Origin: Yokenella regensburgei ATCC 49455
Lineage (GTDB): Bacteria > Pseudomonadota > Gammaproteobacteria > Enterobacterales > Enterobacteriaceae
DNA length: 64,000 bases
Assembly (NCBI RefSeq): GCF_000735455.1
Contig: NZ_JMPS01000030.1
Location: forward strand, 19,686 to 83,685
Direction of reading: 5' to 3'
Shown: piece after piece, positions 10,734-20,813 of the stretch
Position numbering within the stretch: position 1 is the stretch's first letter
How the letters are laid out: the number at the start of each line of letters is the position of its first letter
The notes under the pieces: model-generated
Told to the model about the DNA's origin: nothing
Seen by the model: the letters and a program-made list of their open reading frames with translations, nothing else
The model's database searches: none
Program-made: the position numbers and the translations under genes

Positions 10734-10940
10734 ATGGATCTGTATAAAGACTATCCGGCACACATCGTTTTTCTGCGTCGCGCTTTCGCCGTCGTAGCGG
10801 GGGTTGTCGCACTGCCGGTGATGCTGTTCTGGAAAGATCGCGCACGTTTTTACAGCTACCTGCACCGCGTCTGGTCTAAAACCAGCGAAAAACCGGTGTG
10901 GATGGAGCAGGCTGAAAAAGCCGTCTGCGACTTCTACTAA
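10734..10940 (+). CDS. ybfA: YbfA family protein, possible small membrane protein
   Basis: 68 residues from the ATG at 10734 ([10 protein letters not shown]), preceded by GGGGAGAGA. An upstream in-frame ATG at 10686 has no ribosome site. It matches E. coli YbfA, a DUF2517 protein of unknown function. It has one hydrophobic helix at about residues 12-28 ([17 protein letters not shown]) followed by a basic, aromatic segment ([15 protein letters not shown]). It diverges from kdpFABC across a 299-bp control region, the same arrangement as in E. coli. In E. coli the gene responds to envelope or osmotic conditions, but no function is established. Confidence 0.9.
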   Translation: MDLYKDYPAHIVFLRRAFAVVAGVVALPVMLFWKDRARFYSYLHRVWSKTSEKPVWMEQAEKAVCDFY

Positions 10941-10970
10941 ATTTTCAGGCGCAAAGCCTGCACACAGCAT

Positions 10971-11001
10971 AAAAAACCGCCTGATAATGGGCGGTTTTTT
11001 T
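10971..11001. terminator. Rho-independent terminator after ybfA
   Basis: Stem ACCGCC/GGCGGT with an eight-base loop, flanked by A6 on the left and T7 on the right. It is suited to ending ybfA on the plus strand and, in principle, any leftward transcript. Confidence 0.88.
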
Positions 11002-11097
11002 GTGCCTGCTCCCTCACAATGGTTACACTTAGGGCAAAACCGTGGGTCCTGACCGAGGGCTTCGGTGACGTTTTACTATCGCCCTGAAAGGAGCAGT

Positions 11098-12522
11098 ATG
11101 ACCACGCATCTGGTCTGGTTTCGTAACGATCTACGCATCCACGATAATCTGGCGCTCGCCGCGGCCTGCCGCCATCCCAACGCCACCGTGCTGGCACTCT
11201 ATATAGCCACCCCCGGGCAATGGCACCAGCATCAGATGGCGCCACGGCAAGCCGCGTTTATCCAGAGCCATCTCAATAGCCTGCAACAGGCGCTGGCCGA
11301 GCGGGGGATCCCGCTGCTGGTGAAAGCGGTTGATGATTTTGCCGCGAGCATCACAGTTCTGCGTGAGGTGTGCGAAACGCATCGGGTGGATGCGCTTTTC
11401 TACAACTATCAGTATGAAATCAACGAGCGCCAGCGTGATGCCGCCGTTGAAAAAACGCTGAGCAACGTAATGTGTCAGGGGGTTGACGATAGCGTCATGC
11501 TGGCTCCCGGCAGTATCATGACCGGTAACCACGAAATGTATAAAGTGTTTACCCCATTTAAAAATGCGTACCTGCGGCGGCTGCGGGAAGGGCTGCCGGA
11601 GTGCGTACGTGCACCCGACGTTCGCCCTGGCGGTGCGCTTCGTGAGGCGCTGACTGCGGTCGAACTCAACTACCCACAGCAGGATTTTGATCACACGTTG
11701 TTCGCCGCAGATGAAAAAAACGCACTGAACCAATTGCGTCAGTTCTGCCAGCAGCGAGTGGTAAATTACGATACTGACCGTGACTTCCCGGCCATTGAGG
11801 GAACCAGCAGGCTGTCGGCTTGCCTGGCTATCGGGGCGTTATCGCCACGCCAGTGCCTGCACCGGTTGCTGAAGGAGCACCCGCAGGCGCTGGAAGGTGA
11901 AAACGGGGCCGTGTGGCTGAGCGAACTTATCTGGCGTGAATTCTATCGTCACCTGATGACTTACCATCCGAAACTCTGCCGTCATCGTCCGTTTATTGCC
12001 TGGACCGACAACGTACAGTGGCAGAGTAACCCGGTAATGCTCCGTGCCTGGCAGCAGGGGGAAACCGGGTTTCCTGTTGTGGATGCCGCCATGCAGCAGC
12101 TCAATCATACCGGCTGGATGCATAACCGCCTGCGCATGATTGTCGCCAGTTTCCTCGTTAAAGACCTGCTCATTGACTGGCGGGAAGGAGAGCGCTATTT
12201 CATGTCGCAGCTTATCGACGGCGATCTCGCTGCGAACAACGGCGGCTGGCAGTGGGCGGCATCAACCGGGACAGACGCTGCGCCCTATTTTCGCATTTTT
12301 AACCCCACGACTCAGGGGGAGCGTTTTGATAAGAAAGGCGAGTTTATTCGCCATTGGCTGCCTGCGCTTGCAGAGGTGCCGGATAGCGATATTCATGAGC
12401 CGTGGGGGTGGGCGGATAAAGTGGGGGTTAAGCTCGATTATCCGCGTCCGATTGTCAGCCATAAAGAGGCGCGGTTGAAGACGCTGGCGGCCTACGAGGC
12501 CGCCAGGAAAGGAGAGGCTTAA
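11098..12522 (+). CDS. phrB: Deoxyribodipyrimidine photolyase PhrB
   Basis: Class I CPD photolyase, 474 residues (E. coli 472). It repairs cyclobutane pyrimidine dimers using blue light, with FAD as the catalytic cofactor and an antenna folate (MTHF). The N-terminal alpha/beta photolyase domain ([16 protein letters not shown]) covers about residues 1-130. The C-terminal FAD-binding domain includes [24 protein letters not shown] and [13 protein letters not shown]. The start at 11098 is chosen for the AAAGGAG seven bases upstream. It converges on dtpD with a 4-base overlap. Confidence 0.97.
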   Translation: MTTHLVWFRNDLRIHDNLALAAACRHPNATVLALYIATPGQWHQHQMAPRQAAFIQSHLNSLQQALAERGIPLLVKAVDDFAASITVLREVCETHRVDALFYNYQYEINERQRDAAVEKTLSNVMCQGVDDSVMLAPGSIMTGNHEMYKVFTPFKNAYLRRLREGLPECVRAPDVRPGGALREALTAVELNYPQQDFDHTLFAADEKNALNQLRQFCQQRVVNYDTDRDFPAIEGTSRLSACLAIGALSPRQCLHRLLKEHPQALEGENGAVWLSELIWREFYRHLMTYHPKLCRHRPFIAWTDNVQWQSNPVMLRAWQQGETGFPVVDAAMQQLNHTGWMHNRLRMIVASFLVKDLLIDWREGERYFMSQLIDGDLAANNGGWQWAASTGTDAAPYFRIFNPTTQGERFDKKGEFIRHWLPALAEVPDSDIHEPWGWADKVGVKLDYPRPIVSHKEARLKTLAAYEAARKGEA

Positions 12523-14000
12523 GACTGCAGCGCCAGCGGGCGGAACTTCACTTTCAGTGCCTGATACAGCCAGATAGCCAGCACCATTACCACACAGGCG
12601 AGGGCGCCCCAGGTTATCTGGCTGAACACGTTGATATAGGCATCAATCGAGTAGTTGATCGCCCCGGAGGCATCAAAAGCGCTCTGAGAGGTTTGATCGG
12701 CGATAACGCCGGCCAGATAGTTCGCAATAGCGCCAGAAAGCAACATATAAATCCCGGTTAACACGCCGGTGACGCCGGGGATCTCAATACGGGTTATCTG
12801 CGCCATCGCCACCGGATCGATAAACAATTCAGCGAAGCCCATGACGGCCATGCCGAGGATCATCAGCGGCATGGAGGAGTGGCCATAAATGGCCGACCAG
12901 CGGGCGCTCAGCGTCAAAATACAAAAACCAGCGCTCATCAGGCCGAGTCCGAGGGCATATTTCCCCCAGATGCGCAGGGTGCGGTTGCCGGTCACGCTCT
13001 CTTTGATGAGCCACGCGAGGACAAAGCCGCACAGCATCACCGCAAAACCGTTCACCGACTGGAACATGGCGGTTGGTACTTCATAGCCAAGGATCTGACG
13101 GTTGACGAAGCGGTCGATATACAGGCTGATGGAGCTACCGCCCTGCTGAGCGAAAGCCCAGAATAGCAGGCTGAAGAAGGTCAGCACCACGATAAGCCCC
13201 AGCTCTTTACGCTGTTTGCGCGTTTCTGCCCGCAGATAAATTTTCCCCAGTACCGCCAGCCCGATAAGCGTTGCGACGATCAGCGCATACACCGACCACT
13301 CTTTCCAGAACAGGACCGCGATAAGTAACGGAGAGACCACCAGCAGTCCCAGCAGCCAGCTCCAGTTTGGCAGTACGAAGGTTCTGGCATGCAGGGCAGC
13401 TTTATTCACCCCAGTCGTATGCTGAAAATGGCGATGGCCACAGAGGAAGATCACCAGCCCGGCGAGCATCCCGATAGCGGCCAGCGCAAAGCCCATTGCC
13501 CAGCTGTACTCTTCCTGCACAAAACCACAGGCAATCGGGGCGACGATGGAGCCAATATTCCCGGCGGCGTAAAGCAGGGAGAAACCACCGTCACGGCGCG
13601 GATCGGCCGGATCGTACAGTTCGCCCAGCAGACAGCTGACGTTGGATTTAAACAGGCCATAACCGCAGACGATTATCGACAGCGACAGATATAGCCAGAC
13701 GGGAGATATTTCACTGGCGCCCAGCACCAGATGACCCACCACCATCAATAGCGCGCCTATCATCACCGCCATCCGGTTGCCGAGCACCTTATCGGCAAGC
13801 CAGCCGCCCAGAATAGGCGTGACGTACACCAGTGAACAGTAGGCGCTGAACAGCGCGTAGGCGTGGTTGTCGTCGTACTTGAGCTGGTTGGTGAGATACA
13901 GGATCAGCAGCGCGCGCATGCCGTAAAAACTGAAGTATTCCCATATCTGTAGCGCCACTACGTAATAGATAGCGCGGGGCTGTGACGGTGAAGTTTTCAT
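12519..14000 (-). CDS. dtpD: Dipeptide permease D (proton-coupled POT/PTR transporter)
   Basis: Inner-membrane di-/tripeptide:H+ symporter of 493 residues, matching E. coli DtpD (YbgH) in length and sequence. The N-terminal helix carries the POT signature [16 protein letters not shown], and the PTR2 motif region [12 protein letters not shown] follows. Twelve or more hydrophobic segments are visible, with the family [12 protein letters not shown] block at about 145. The ATG at 14000 follows AAGGAA. It is a stand-alone gene between phrB (convergent) and ybgI (divergent). Confidence 0.95.
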   Translation of the reverse strand: MKTSPSQPRAIYYVVALQIWEYFSFYGMRALLILYLTNQLKYDDNHAYALFSAYCSLVYVTPILGGWLADKVLGNRMAVMIGALLMVVGHLVLGASEISPVWLYLSLSIIVCGYGLFKSNVSCLLGELYDPADPRRDGGFSLLYAAGNIGSIVAPIACGFVQEEYSWAMGFALAAIGMLAGLVIFLCGHRHFQHTTGVNKAALHARTFVLPNWSWLLGLLVVSPLLIAVLFWKEWSVYALIVATLIGLAVLGKIYLRAETRKQRKELGLIVVLTFFSLLFWAFAQQGGSSISLYIDRFVNRQILGYEVPTAMFQSVNGFAVMLCGFVLAWLIKESVTGNRTLRIWGKYALGLGLMSAGFCILTLSARWSAIYGHSSMPLMILGMAVMGFAELFIDPVAMAQITRIEIPGVTGVLTGIYMLLSGAIANYLAGVIADQTSQSAFDASGAINYSIDAYINVFSQITWGALACVVMVLAIWLYQALKVKFRPLALQS

Positions 14001-14227
14001 TTCCTTGCAATCCCGGTGTCGCGCGAAAGGTCATCCTTCCGCATTTTGTTGTTTTTTTAATCTTATCGTGAGGTCTTAAGCAACACATCATTGATAATAT
14101 GCTGCCTGAGTGAATAAATATACATTATTGCACCAGGGTGGGGTAATCATTTTGCGGCGTTTTTGCTGATGGGGAAGGGAGGATACGCTATGTTATTCTC
14201 TGTACCTGCCGCCAAAGAGGAGTAGTC

Positions 14228-14971
14228 ATGAAAAATAGCGAACTGGAACAACTGATTAATGAAAAACTCAACAGCGGGGCGTTCAGCGATTACGCACCCA
14301 ACGGCCTGCAGGTCGAGGGGCGCGAGACGGTACAAAAAATTGTCACCGGCGTGACGGCAAGCCAGGCGCTTATCGACGAAGCGGTGCGCCAACAGGCCGA
14401 TGCGGTAATTGTTCACCACGGCTACTTCTGGAAAGGGGAGTCTCCGGTCATTCGTGGCATGAAGCGCCGCCGCCTGAAATCGCTGCTGGAAAACGACATA
14501 AACCTCTACGGCTGGCACCTGCCGCTGGATGCACATCCTGAGCTTGGCAATAACGTCCAGCTGGCGGCGCTACTCGGCATTAATGTGAAAGGTGAAATCG
14601 AACCACTGGTGCCGTGGGGGGAGCTGTCGATGTCGGTTTCCGGCGTGGAGCTGGCCTCCTGGCTTGAAGCGCGTCTGGGGCGCAAACCGCTGTGGTGTGG
14701 TGATACTGGCCCGGACCGTGTTTCACGCGTTGCCTGGTGCACCGGTGGTGGACAAAGTTTCATCGACAGCGCCGCCAGCTTCGGCGTCGATGCTTTCATT
14801 ACCGGCGAAGTTTCTGAACAAACGATTCATTCGGCGCGTGAGCAAGGTTTGCATTTTTATGCGGCGGGACATCACGCGACCGAGCGGGGCGGCATTCGCG
14901 CGCTCAGCGAATGGTTGAATGAAACGACCGACCTCGATGTCACCTTTGTTGATATTCCGAACCCGGCCTGA
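14228..14971 (+). CDS. ybgI: NIF3-family metal-binding protein YbgI
   Basis: 247-residue member of the NIF3/DUF34 family, a hexameric toroid with a dinuclear metal centre in the E. coli homologue; annotated elsewhere as a GTP cyclohydrolase 1 type 2 homologue, but the physiological reaction is not settled. Likely metal ligands are H63/H64 (VHHGYFW), the HLPLD motif (about 97-101) and the C-terminal AGHHATERGG (about 215-219). The ribosome site AGAGGAG precedes the ATG. It is the first gene of a run with pxpBCA and nei, 12 bp before pxpB. Confidence 0.94.
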   Translation: MKNSELEQLINEKLNSGAFSDYAPNGLQVEGRETVQKIVTGVTASQALIDEAVRQQADAVIVHHGYFWKGESPVIRGMKRRRLKSLLENDINLYGWHLPLDAHPELGNNVQLAALLGINVKGEIEPLVPWGELSMSVSGVELASWLEARLGRKPLWCGDTGPDRVSRVAWCTGGGQSFIDSAASFGVDAFITGEVSEQTIHSAREQGLHFYAAGHHATERGGIRALSEWLNETTDLDVTFVDIPNPA

Positions 14972-14983
14972 CGGAGAAGAAAA

Positions 14984-15640
14984 GTGCAGCGAGCGCGTTG
15001 TTATCTTCTGGGAGAAACGGCGGTAGTGCTGGAGCTGGAACCGCCGGTAACCCTTGCCACGCAAAAACGGATCTGGCGACTGACGCAGCGGCTGGCGACC
15101 GTCCCCGAAGTGCTGGAAGCCATCCCCGGCATGAATAACATTACCGTTGTTCTGCGCAACCCGCAGAACCTGGCGCTGGATGTAATAGAGCAGCTGCAGC
15201 GCTGGTGGGAGGAGAGCGACGCGCTGGAGCCGGAGTCCCGGCTTATCGAGATCCCGGTGACCTATGGCGGCAGCGGTGGGCCAGATCTCGCCCATGTGGC
15301 GCGCCATGCTGAGCTTAGCGAAAAGCAGGTAGTGGAGCTGCATGCTGCTCAGGATTACGTGGTGTGGTTTATCGGTTTTCAGCCTGGATTTGCCTATCTT
15401 GGCGGCATGGCTGAGGCGCTGGCGACTCCCCGGCGTGCGGAGCCACGATTGCTGGTTCCGGCAGGAACGGTGGGGATAGGCGGGGCGCAAACCGGGATTT
15501 ACCCGCTGGCAACGCCGGGAGGCTGGCAGTTGATTGGTCACACGCCGTTGACGCTGTTTGACGCGCAGCGGGCAGAACCGGCGCTGCTGCGACCGGGAGA
15601 CAGCGTGCGCTTTGTGCCGCAGAAGGAGGGCGTATGCTGA
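14984..15640 (+). CDS. pxpB: 5-oxoprolinase subunit PxpB
   Basis: 218-residue KipI-family protein (formerly YbgJ). With PxpC and PxpA it forms the ATP-dependent prokaryotic 5-oxoprolinase that opens 5-oxoproline, a damage product of glutamine/glutamate metabolism, to glutamate. It carries the allophanate-hydrolase subunit 1 fold with the conserved [27 protein letters not shown] and [13 protein letters not shown] blocks. The start is a GTG at 14984, after GGAGAAGAAAA. Its end overlaps pxpC by 7 bases. Confidence 0.95.
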   Translation: MQRARCYLLGETAVVLELEPPVTLATQKRIWRLTQRLATVPEVLEAIPGMNNITVVLRNPQNLALDVIEQLQRWWEESDALEPESRLIEIPVTYGGSGGPDLAHVARHAELSEKQVVELHAAQDYVVWFIGFQPGFAYLGGMAEALATPRRAEPRLLVPAGTVGIGGAQTGIYPLATPGGWQLIGHTPLTLFDAQRAEPALLRPGDSVRFVPQKEGVC

Positions 15641-16566
15641 AGATACTCCGTGCCGGAATGTATACCACCGTGCAGGATACCGGACGCTTTAGTCTGCGTC
15701 AGTCAGGAGTCAGCCACTGCGGCGCGCTGGATACCCCTTCATTAGTCACTGCCAATCTGCTGGTAGGGAATCACCCGGATGATGCGGGTCTGGAAATGAC
15801 CCTGGGCCAGGTGACGGTGGAGTTTACCCGGGATGGCTGGTTTGCCCTGACTGGCGCAGGTTGCGAATCCACCCTTGACGGCGAGCCGGTCTGGAGCGGT
15901 TGGCGTCACTTCGCCCGGGCCGGTCAGCAACTGGTGCTCAAGCGCCCGCTTTACGGCATTCGCAGTTATCTGGCCGTTGCCGGAGGGATTGATGTTCCGC
16001 GAGTGTTAGGGTCGCGCAGCACCGATCTGAAAGTCGGGATCGGTGGCATGGAAGGGCGTAGACTGGTAGACGGTGACGTGCTTGGCATGGGGCAGGCAAG
16101 AAGAGATTTCCGCAGGCCGAAAGGGGTCCGGCAGCTGCCAACCAGTAACTGGCTGCGAGCTCTGCCGGGACCTGAGTATCAGGAATTCGATGTAGCCTCT
16201 CAGGACGCGTTCTGGCGCTCGCCGTGGCAGCTCAGCCCGCAGAGTAACCGTATGGGTTACCGCCTGAGCGGACAGCCGCTGGTGCGTGAGGCTTCGCGGG
16301 AAATGCTGTCGCACGGTCTGCTGCCTGGTGTCGTGCAGGTGCCGCACAACGGCCAGCCGATTGTGCTGATGAACGATGCGCAGACTACCGGAGGATACCC
16401 ACGCATTGCCTGCGTTATTACCGCCGATCTCTACCAGCTGGCGCAAATTCCGCTCGGGCAGCCCATCCATTTTGTGGCCTGTTCGCTGGAAGAGGCGTTG
16501 AAAGCGCGCAGCGACCGGCAACGTTACCTCGAACAACTGGCATGGCGACTTGATGAAGACGATTGA
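15634..16566 (+). CDS. pxpC: 5-oxoprolinase subunit PxpC
   Basis: 310-residue KipA-family protein (formerly YbgK; allophanate hydrolase subunit 2 fold), partner of PxpB in the 5-oxoprolinase complex. It starts with [19 protein letters not shown] and contains the conserved [20 protein letters not shown] and [10 protein letters not shown] blocks; the latter two are typical of the carboxyltransferase-like family. The ribosome site AGAAGGAGG lies within the end of pxpB. It overlaps pxpA by 14 bases. Confidence 0.95.
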   Translation: MLKILRAGMYTTVQDTGRFSLRQSGVSHCGALDTPSLVTANLLVGNHPDDAGLEMTLGQVTVEFTRDGWFALTGAGCESTLDGEPVWSGWRHFARAGQQLVLKRPLYGIRSYLAVAGGIDVPRVLGSRSTDLKVGIGGMEGRRLVDGDVLGMGQARRDFRRPKGVRQLPTSNWLRALPGPEYQEFDVASQDAFWRSPWQLSPQSNRMGYRLSGQPLVREASREMLSHGLLPGVVQVPHNGQPIVLMNDAQTTGGYPRIACVITADLYQLAQIPLGQPIHFVACSLEEALKARSDRQRYLEQLAWRLDEDD

Positions 16567-17290
16567 TTTAAACGCCGATCTTGGCGAAGGGGCGGCCAGT
16601 GATGCGCAACTGCTGCAGCTGGTCTCCTCTGCCAATATCGCCTGTGGTTTTCATGCCGGTGATGCCGACACCATGCGCTTTTGTGTGCGTGAGGCGCTGA
16701 AAAACGACGTGGCTATCGGGGCACACCCGAGCTTCCCGGATAGGGAAAACTTTGGTCGTACAGAAATGCATCTGTCGCCGGAAACGGTGTACGCACAAAC
16801 GCTGTACCAGATTGGCGCCCTGGCGGCGATTGCCCGTGCGGAAGGCGGTATCATGCGCCATGTGAAACCCCACGGCATGCTGTACAACCAGGCGGCGAAA
16901 ACTCCGCGACTTGCTGACGCCATTGCCCGTGCGGTGCATGATTTCGACCCTTCTCTGCGGCTGGTAGGGCTTGCGGGGAGTGAACTGATTGTTGCCGGGC
17001 AGCGCTATGGCCTCGCGACATACGAAGAAGTGTTTGCCGACCGTGGCTATCAGGCGGACGGCAGCCTGGTCCCCCGTGCACAGCCGGGGGCATTGATTGA
17101 TGATAGTGATAAGGCACTCGCACAAACGCTGGAGATGGTGCAGCACGGTCGTGTGCTGAGCATCACCGGTAGCTGGGCGCCTGTGCACGCGCAAACCGTT
17201 TGCCTGCATGGCGACGGCGAGCATGCCCTGGCGTTTGCCCGTCGTTTGCGGGTGGCATTTGCTGAGAATGGTATTACCGTTGCTGCATGA
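16553..17290 (+). CDS. pxpA: 5-oxoprolinase subunit PxpA (LamB/YcsF family)
   Basis: 245-residue member of the LamB/YcsF family (formerly YbgL), the third component of 5-oxoprolinase. The N-terminus [12 protein letters not shown] contains the metal-binding-like motif of the family; [19 protein letters not shown] and [10 protein letters not shown] follow. I choose the ATG at 16553 over the TTG one codon upstream. It overlaps the end of pxpC, so expression of the two is coupled. nei begins 21 bp later. Confidence 0.95.
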   Translation: MKTIDLNADLGEGAASDAQLLQLVSSANIACGFHAGDADTMRFCVREALKNDVAIGAHPSFPDRENFGRTEMHLSPETVYAQTLYQIGALAAIARAEGGIMRHVKPHGMLYNQAAKTPRLADAIARAVHDFDPSLRLVGLAGSELIVAGQRYGLATYEEVFADRGYQADGSLVPRAQPGALIDDSDKALAQTLEMVQHGRVLSITGSWAPVHAQTVCLHGDGEHALAFARRLRVAFAENGITVAA

Positions 17291-17311
17291 GGCAGCACTA
17301 AGGATGTAACA

Positions 17312-18103
17312 ATGCCTGAAGGCCCGGAGATCCGTCGCGCGGCGGATAGCCTGGAGGCGGCTATCCAGGGCGAACCATTGACTGATGTCTGGTTTGCTTT
17401 TCCGCAGTTAAAATCGTTCGAATCACAGCTTATCGGCAAGCGTATTACCCGGCTCGAAACCCGGGGGAAAGCGCTGCTGACCCATTTTTCTAACCAACTC
17501 ACGCTCTACAGCCACAACCAGCTCTATGGCGTCTGGCGAATAGTGGATGCCGGAGACACGCCACAGACCACGCGGGTTCTGCGCGTTCGGTTACAAACCG
17601 CCAACAAAGCGATTTTACTCTACAGCGCTTCCGATATTGAGATGTTGACCCCGGAACAGCTGGCGGTGCATCCGTTCCTGCTGCGCGTCGGGCCTGACGT
17701 TCTCGATATGAGCCTGACGGTGGAGCAGGTGAAAGCGCGCCTGCTGTCGCCAAAGTTTCGCCATCGTCAGTTTGGTGGTCTGCTGCTGGACCAGGCGTTC
17801 CTGGCAGGGCTCGGCAACTACCTGCGGGTTGAGATCCTCTGGCAGGCAGAGCTCACGCCACAGCACAAGGCGTCGCAGCTCAGCGAAGGAAGGCTCGATG
17901 TGCTGGCTCATGCGCTGCTGGATATCCCACGTCTTTCATATCAGACGCGTGGCAAAGTCGATGACAATAAACATCATGGGGCATTATTCCGCTTCAGGGT
18001 GTTTCATCGGGATGGAGAACGCTGTGAGCGCTGCGGGGGGGTTATTGAGAAAACGATGGTGTCATCCCGGCCCTTTTACTGGTGCCCGGAGTGCCAGAAA
18101 TAA
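17312..18103 (+). CDS. nei: Endonuclease VIII (Nei) DNA glycosylase
   Basis: Bifunctional DNA glycosylase/AP lyase of 263 residues that removes oxidised pyrimidines. After removal of Met the catalytic proline is P1 of the mature protein ([12 protein letters not shown]), with the adjacent Glu. The helix-two-turn-helix includes [19 protein letters not shown], and the C-terminal zinc finger has four cysteines (CERCGG...CPECQK). It is the last gene of the ybgI-pxpBCA-nei run and faces gltA. Confidence 0.96.
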   Translation: MPEGPEIRRAADSLEAAIQGEPLTDVWFAFPQLKSFESQLIGKRITRLETRGKALLTHFSNQLTLYSHNQLYGVWRIVDAGDTPQTTRVLRVRLQTANKAILLYSASDIEMLTPEQLAVHPFLLRVGPDVLDMSLTVEQVKARLLSPKFRHRQFGGLLLDQAFLAGLGNYLRVEILWQAELTPQHKASQLSEGRLDVLAHALLDIPRLSYQTRGKVDDNKHHGALFRFRVFHRDGERCERCGGVIEKTMVSSRPFYWCPECQK

Positions 18104-18105
18104 TT

Positions 18106-18129
18106 AACCCCTCCCTAAGGGGAGGGGTT
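18106..18129. terminator. Hairpin between convergent nei and gltA
   Basis: Perfect inverted repeat with arms AACCCCTCC and GGAGGGGTT right after the nei stop and 20 bp before the gltA stop. There is no long T-run on either strand, so it is a strong stem but only a moderate intrinsic terminator. By position it could serve both genes. Confidence 0.65.
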
Positions 18130-18148
18130 AGCCGTCAGATCTTGCGGA

Positions 18149-19435
18149 TTAACGCTTCTTCAGATCGGATTTGAACTCACGCTTGTCGTAGCCGGTGTAC
18201 AGCTGACGCGGACGAGCAATCTTCATGCCTTCGGTATGCATTTCGTTCCAGTGTGCAATCCAGCCAACGGTACGCGCCATCGCGAAGATAACGGTGAACA
18301 TGGAAGACGGAATGCCCATGGCTTTCAAAATGATACCGGAGTAGAAATCGACGTTCGGGTACAGTTTCTTCTCGATGAAGTACGGGTCGTTCAGCGCGAT
18401 GTGTTCCAGCTCCATCGCCACTTCCAGCAGATCATCTTTGGTACCCAGCTCTTTCAGCACTTCGTGGCAGGTTTCACGCATTACGGTGGCGCGCGGGTCG
18501 TAGTTTTTGTACACGCGGTGGCCAAAGCCCATCAGACGGAAAGAGTCGTTCTTGTCTTTCGCGCGACGGACGAATTCCGGAATGTGCTCAACGGAGCTGA
18601 TTTCTTCCAGCATCTTCAGTGCTGCTTCGTTGGCGCCGCCGTGAGCCGGTCCCCACAGGGAGGCAATACCGGCCGCGATGCAGGCGAACGGGTTAGCACC
18701 AGAAGAACCGGCGGTACGCACGGTTGAGGTGGAAGCGTTCTGTTCGTGATCGGCGTGCAGGATCAGGATGCGGTCCATTGCACGTTCCAGAACCGGGTTC
18801 ACCACATACTCTTCGCACGGCGTAGAGAACATCATGTTCAGGAAGTTACCCGCGTAAGAGAGATCGTTGCGCGGATAAACAAACGGCTGACCGATGGAAT
18901 ACTTGTAGCACATCGCCGCCATGGTTGGCATTTTAGACAGCAGACGGAATGCGGCAATCTCGCGGTGACGCGGGTTATTCACATCCAGAGAGTCGTGGTA
19001 GAACGCCGCCAGCGCGCCGGTAATACCGCACATCACCGCCATCGGGTGAGAGTCACGACGGAACGCATGGAACAGACGGGTGATCTGCTCATGGATCATG
19101 GTGTGACGAGTGACGGTGGTTTTGAATTCTTCGTACTGGGCCTGAGTCGGTTTCTCACCGTTCAGCAGGATGTAGCACACTTCGAGATAGTTAGACTCGG
19201 TAGCTAACTGGTCGATAGGAAAACCGCGATGCAGCAGGATGCCTTCGTCACCATCGATAAAGGTGATCTTGGATTCGCAGGATGCGGTAGAGGTGAAACC
19301 CGGGTCGAAAGTGAACATCCCTTTGGAACCGAGGGTACGGATATCAATAACATCTTCGCCGAGTGTGCCCTTTAGCACATCCAGTTCGATAGCAGCGTCA
19401 CCATTTAGAGTGAGCTTTGCCTTTGTATCAGCCAT
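18149..19435 (-). CDS. gltA: Citrate synthase (type II, NADH-inhibited)
   Basis: Condenses acetyl-CoA and oxaloacetate to citrate, the entry step of the TCA cycle. At 428 residues it is the hexameric, NADH-regulated type II enzyme. Catalytic motifs are visible: [26 protein letters not shown] (His near 306) and PNVDFYSG (Asp near 363). The ATG at 19435 is preceded by AAGGAGA. It diverges from sdhCDAB-sucABCD over a 647-bp control region, so the first TCA steps and the 2-oxoglutarate-to-fumarate steps share a regulatory zone, as in E. coli. Confidence 0.98.
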   Translation of the reverse strand: MADTKAKLTLNGDAAIELDVLKGTLGEDVIDIRTLGSKGMFTFDPGFTSTASCESKITFIDGDEGILLHRGFPIDQLATESNYLEVCYILLNGEKPTQAQYEEFKTTVTRHTMIHEQITRLFHAFRRDSHPMAVMCGITGALAAFYHDSLDVNNPRHREIAAFRLLSKMPTMAAMCYKYSIGQPFVYPRNDLSYAGNFLNMMFSTPCEEYVVNPVLERAMDRILILHADHEQNASTSTVRTAGSSGANPFACIAAGIASLWGPAHGGANEAALKMLEEISSVEHIPEFVRRAKDKNDSFRLMGFGHRVYKNYDPRATVMRETCHEVLKELGTKDDLLEVAMELEHIALNDPYFIEKKLYPNVDFYSGIILKAMGIPSSMFTVIFAMARTVGWIAHWNEMHTEGMKIARPRQLYTGYDKREFKSDLKKR

Positions 19436-19828
19436 TACAGTCTCCTTAGCGCCTTATTGCTTAAGACCGCCGGGGCCGGATTCGCTTTCAGACTGTATGT
19501 CGACCTTACCGATTCTTTTTCGGCTCGCAGCTCTGCGTCAGAGGGTAACCAGGGTACAGAGCAATGGGCGCTTAGTGGTAATGAATCTCTATACAGCGAA
19601 ACAGCAGCAAATCAGGGTCTTAGCAGTCCGTATTATTCAAACCTGTCTATCACTAATAACTGTCCTGATTACTGAGGTCAATACCGACACGCTGTTACAT
19701 AACTTATTTTCAGGTGCGAGTATGTCCCCATAACTTTTACGCATTATATGACTTTTCTAGTGATGGTTGTAACAATAATGTTTAATATTTGTCAAATCAG
19801 CTGAGTAAAATTTAAAATAATGTTGTTA

Positions 19829-19846
19829 TCGTGATATCGATCACTG
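19829..19846. promoter_or_regulatory. Candidate CRP site upstream of sdhC
   Basis: TCGTGATATCGATCACTG carries the symmetrical GTGA-N6-TCAC core of CRP sites. Its centre lies about 80 bp upstream of the predicted sdhC transcription start. CRP control of this region is established in E. coli; this particular site is a pattern match. Confidence 0.55.
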
Positions 19847-19882
19847 TTCCGCATAAAACCCGACAAACTATATGTAGGTTAA

Positions 19883-19911
19883 TTGTAATGATTTTGTGAA
19901 CGTCCTATACT
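19883..19911 (+). promoter_or_regulatory. sdhCDAB-sucABCD promoter
   Basis: A -35 box TTGTAA (19883-19888) and a -10 box TATACT (19906-19911) are separated by 17 bp. The surrounding sequence resembles the E. coli sdh promoter. The predicted start is near 19918, giving a leader of about 165 nt before the sdhC ATG. Confidence 0.75.
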
Positions 19912-20082
19912 GCCGCCAGGTCTCCGGAACACCCTGCTAATCCCGAGCCACCCAGCGTTGTTTTGTGTCGTACTTACGCCTTAAGAGACGTTTTTACATG
20001 ACGCTAAGTTATAGAAAGGACGCTGCTTGACCCGCACGCAGACCGGAGGAAGGATAATAAGAACAGCATGTGGGCGTTATTC

Positions 20083-20472
20083 ATGATAAGAAACGTGAAA
20101 AAACAAAGACCTGTCAATCTGGATCTCGCAACGATTCGGTTCCCAATAACGGCGATAGCGTCCATTCTCCATCGCGTCTCCGGTGTGATCACTTTTGTGG
20201 CCGTCGGTATTCTGCTGTGGTTGCTGGGCACCAGCCTCTCTTCCCCTGAAGGTTTCCTCGTCGCCAGCTCAATCATGAGCAGCTTCTTCGTTAAGTTCAT
20301 CATGTGGGGCATTCTCACTGCACTGGCCTACCACGTCGTTGTCGGCGTTCGCCATCTGCTGATGGACTTCGGTTACCTGGAAGAGACGTTAGAATCTGGG
20401 ATCCGCTCTGCCAAAATTTCTTTTGTTATTACTGTCGTGCTTTCACTTCTCGCAGGAGTCCTCGTATGGTAA
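20083..20472 (+). CDS. sdhC: Succinate dehydrogenase cytochrome b556 subunit SdhC
   Basis: Membrane anchor of complex II, 129 residues with three helices; it binds heme b together with SdhD and forms part of the ubiquinone site. Conserved blocks are [15 protein letters not shown] (quinone-site Ser/Arg) and [16 protein letters not shown] (heme-ligand His). The ATG at 20083 matches the usual 129-residue form. An in-frame ATG at 20068 would add five residues; neither has an ideal Shine-Dalgarno sequence, since GGAGGAAGG lies 18 bases before the earlier one. It overlaps sdhD by 7 bases. Confidence 0.95.
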   Translation: MIRNVKKQRPVNLDLATIRFPITAIASILHRVSGVITFVAVGILLWLLGTSLSSPEGFLVASSIMSSFFVKFIMWGILTALAYHVVVGVRHLLMDFGYLEETLESGIRSAKISFVITVVLSLLAGVLVW

Positions 20473-20813
20473 GCAACGCCTCAGCACTAGGACGCAACGG
20501 CGTACATGACTTCATCCTGGTCCGTGCTACCGCAATCGTCTTGACCCTCTACATCATCTACATGATTGGGTTCTTTGCGACCAGCGGCACGCTTACCTGG
20601 GAAGTCTGGACGGGTTTCTTCTCTTCCGCTTTCACCAAAGTCTTCACCCTGCTGGCTCTCTTTTCCATCTTGATTCATGCCTGGATCGGCATGTGGCAGG
20701 TGTTGACCGACTACGTTAAACCACTGGCTGTTCGCCTGGTTCTGCAACTGGCTATCGTTGTAGCGCTGGTGGTTTACGTCATTTATGGATTTGTTGTGGT
20801 GTGGGGTGTGTAA
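20466..20813 (+). CDS. sdhD: Succinate dehydrogenase membrane anchor SdhD
   Basis: 115-residue hydrophobic subunit of complex II with three membrane helices. Together with SdhC it anchors SdhAB and forms the ubiquinone-reduction site and heme pocket ([16 protein letters not shown] contains the heme-side His and the conserved DY pair). The ATG at 20466 lies inside the end of sdhC with CGCAGGAGT upstream. Its TAA shares a base with the sdhA ATG (TAATG). Confidence 0.96.
   Translation: MVSNASALGRNGVHDFILVRATAIVLTLYIIYMIGFFATSGTLTWEVWTGFFSSAFTKVFTLLALFSILIHAWIGMWQVLTDYVKPLAVRLVLQLAIVVALVVYVIYGFVVVWGV

Larger units (their letters stand above)
19436..20082. other. gltA-sdhC divergent control region
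   Basis: 647 bp without a convincing gene. It holds the gltA leader on the left, AT-rich DNA at about 19735-19870, the CRP-like palindrome and sdhC promoter listed separately, and a 165-nt sdhC leader. In E. coli this leader is the target of the sRNAs RyhB and Spot 42 and the promoters respond to ArcA, FNR and CRP. I did not try to place those pairings exactly. Confidence 0.8.

Noticed and set aside
19457..19675. A 72-codon frame in the gltA-sdhC gap
   Set aside because: It has no ribosome site or recognisable sequence and overlaps the gltA leader and promoter zone.
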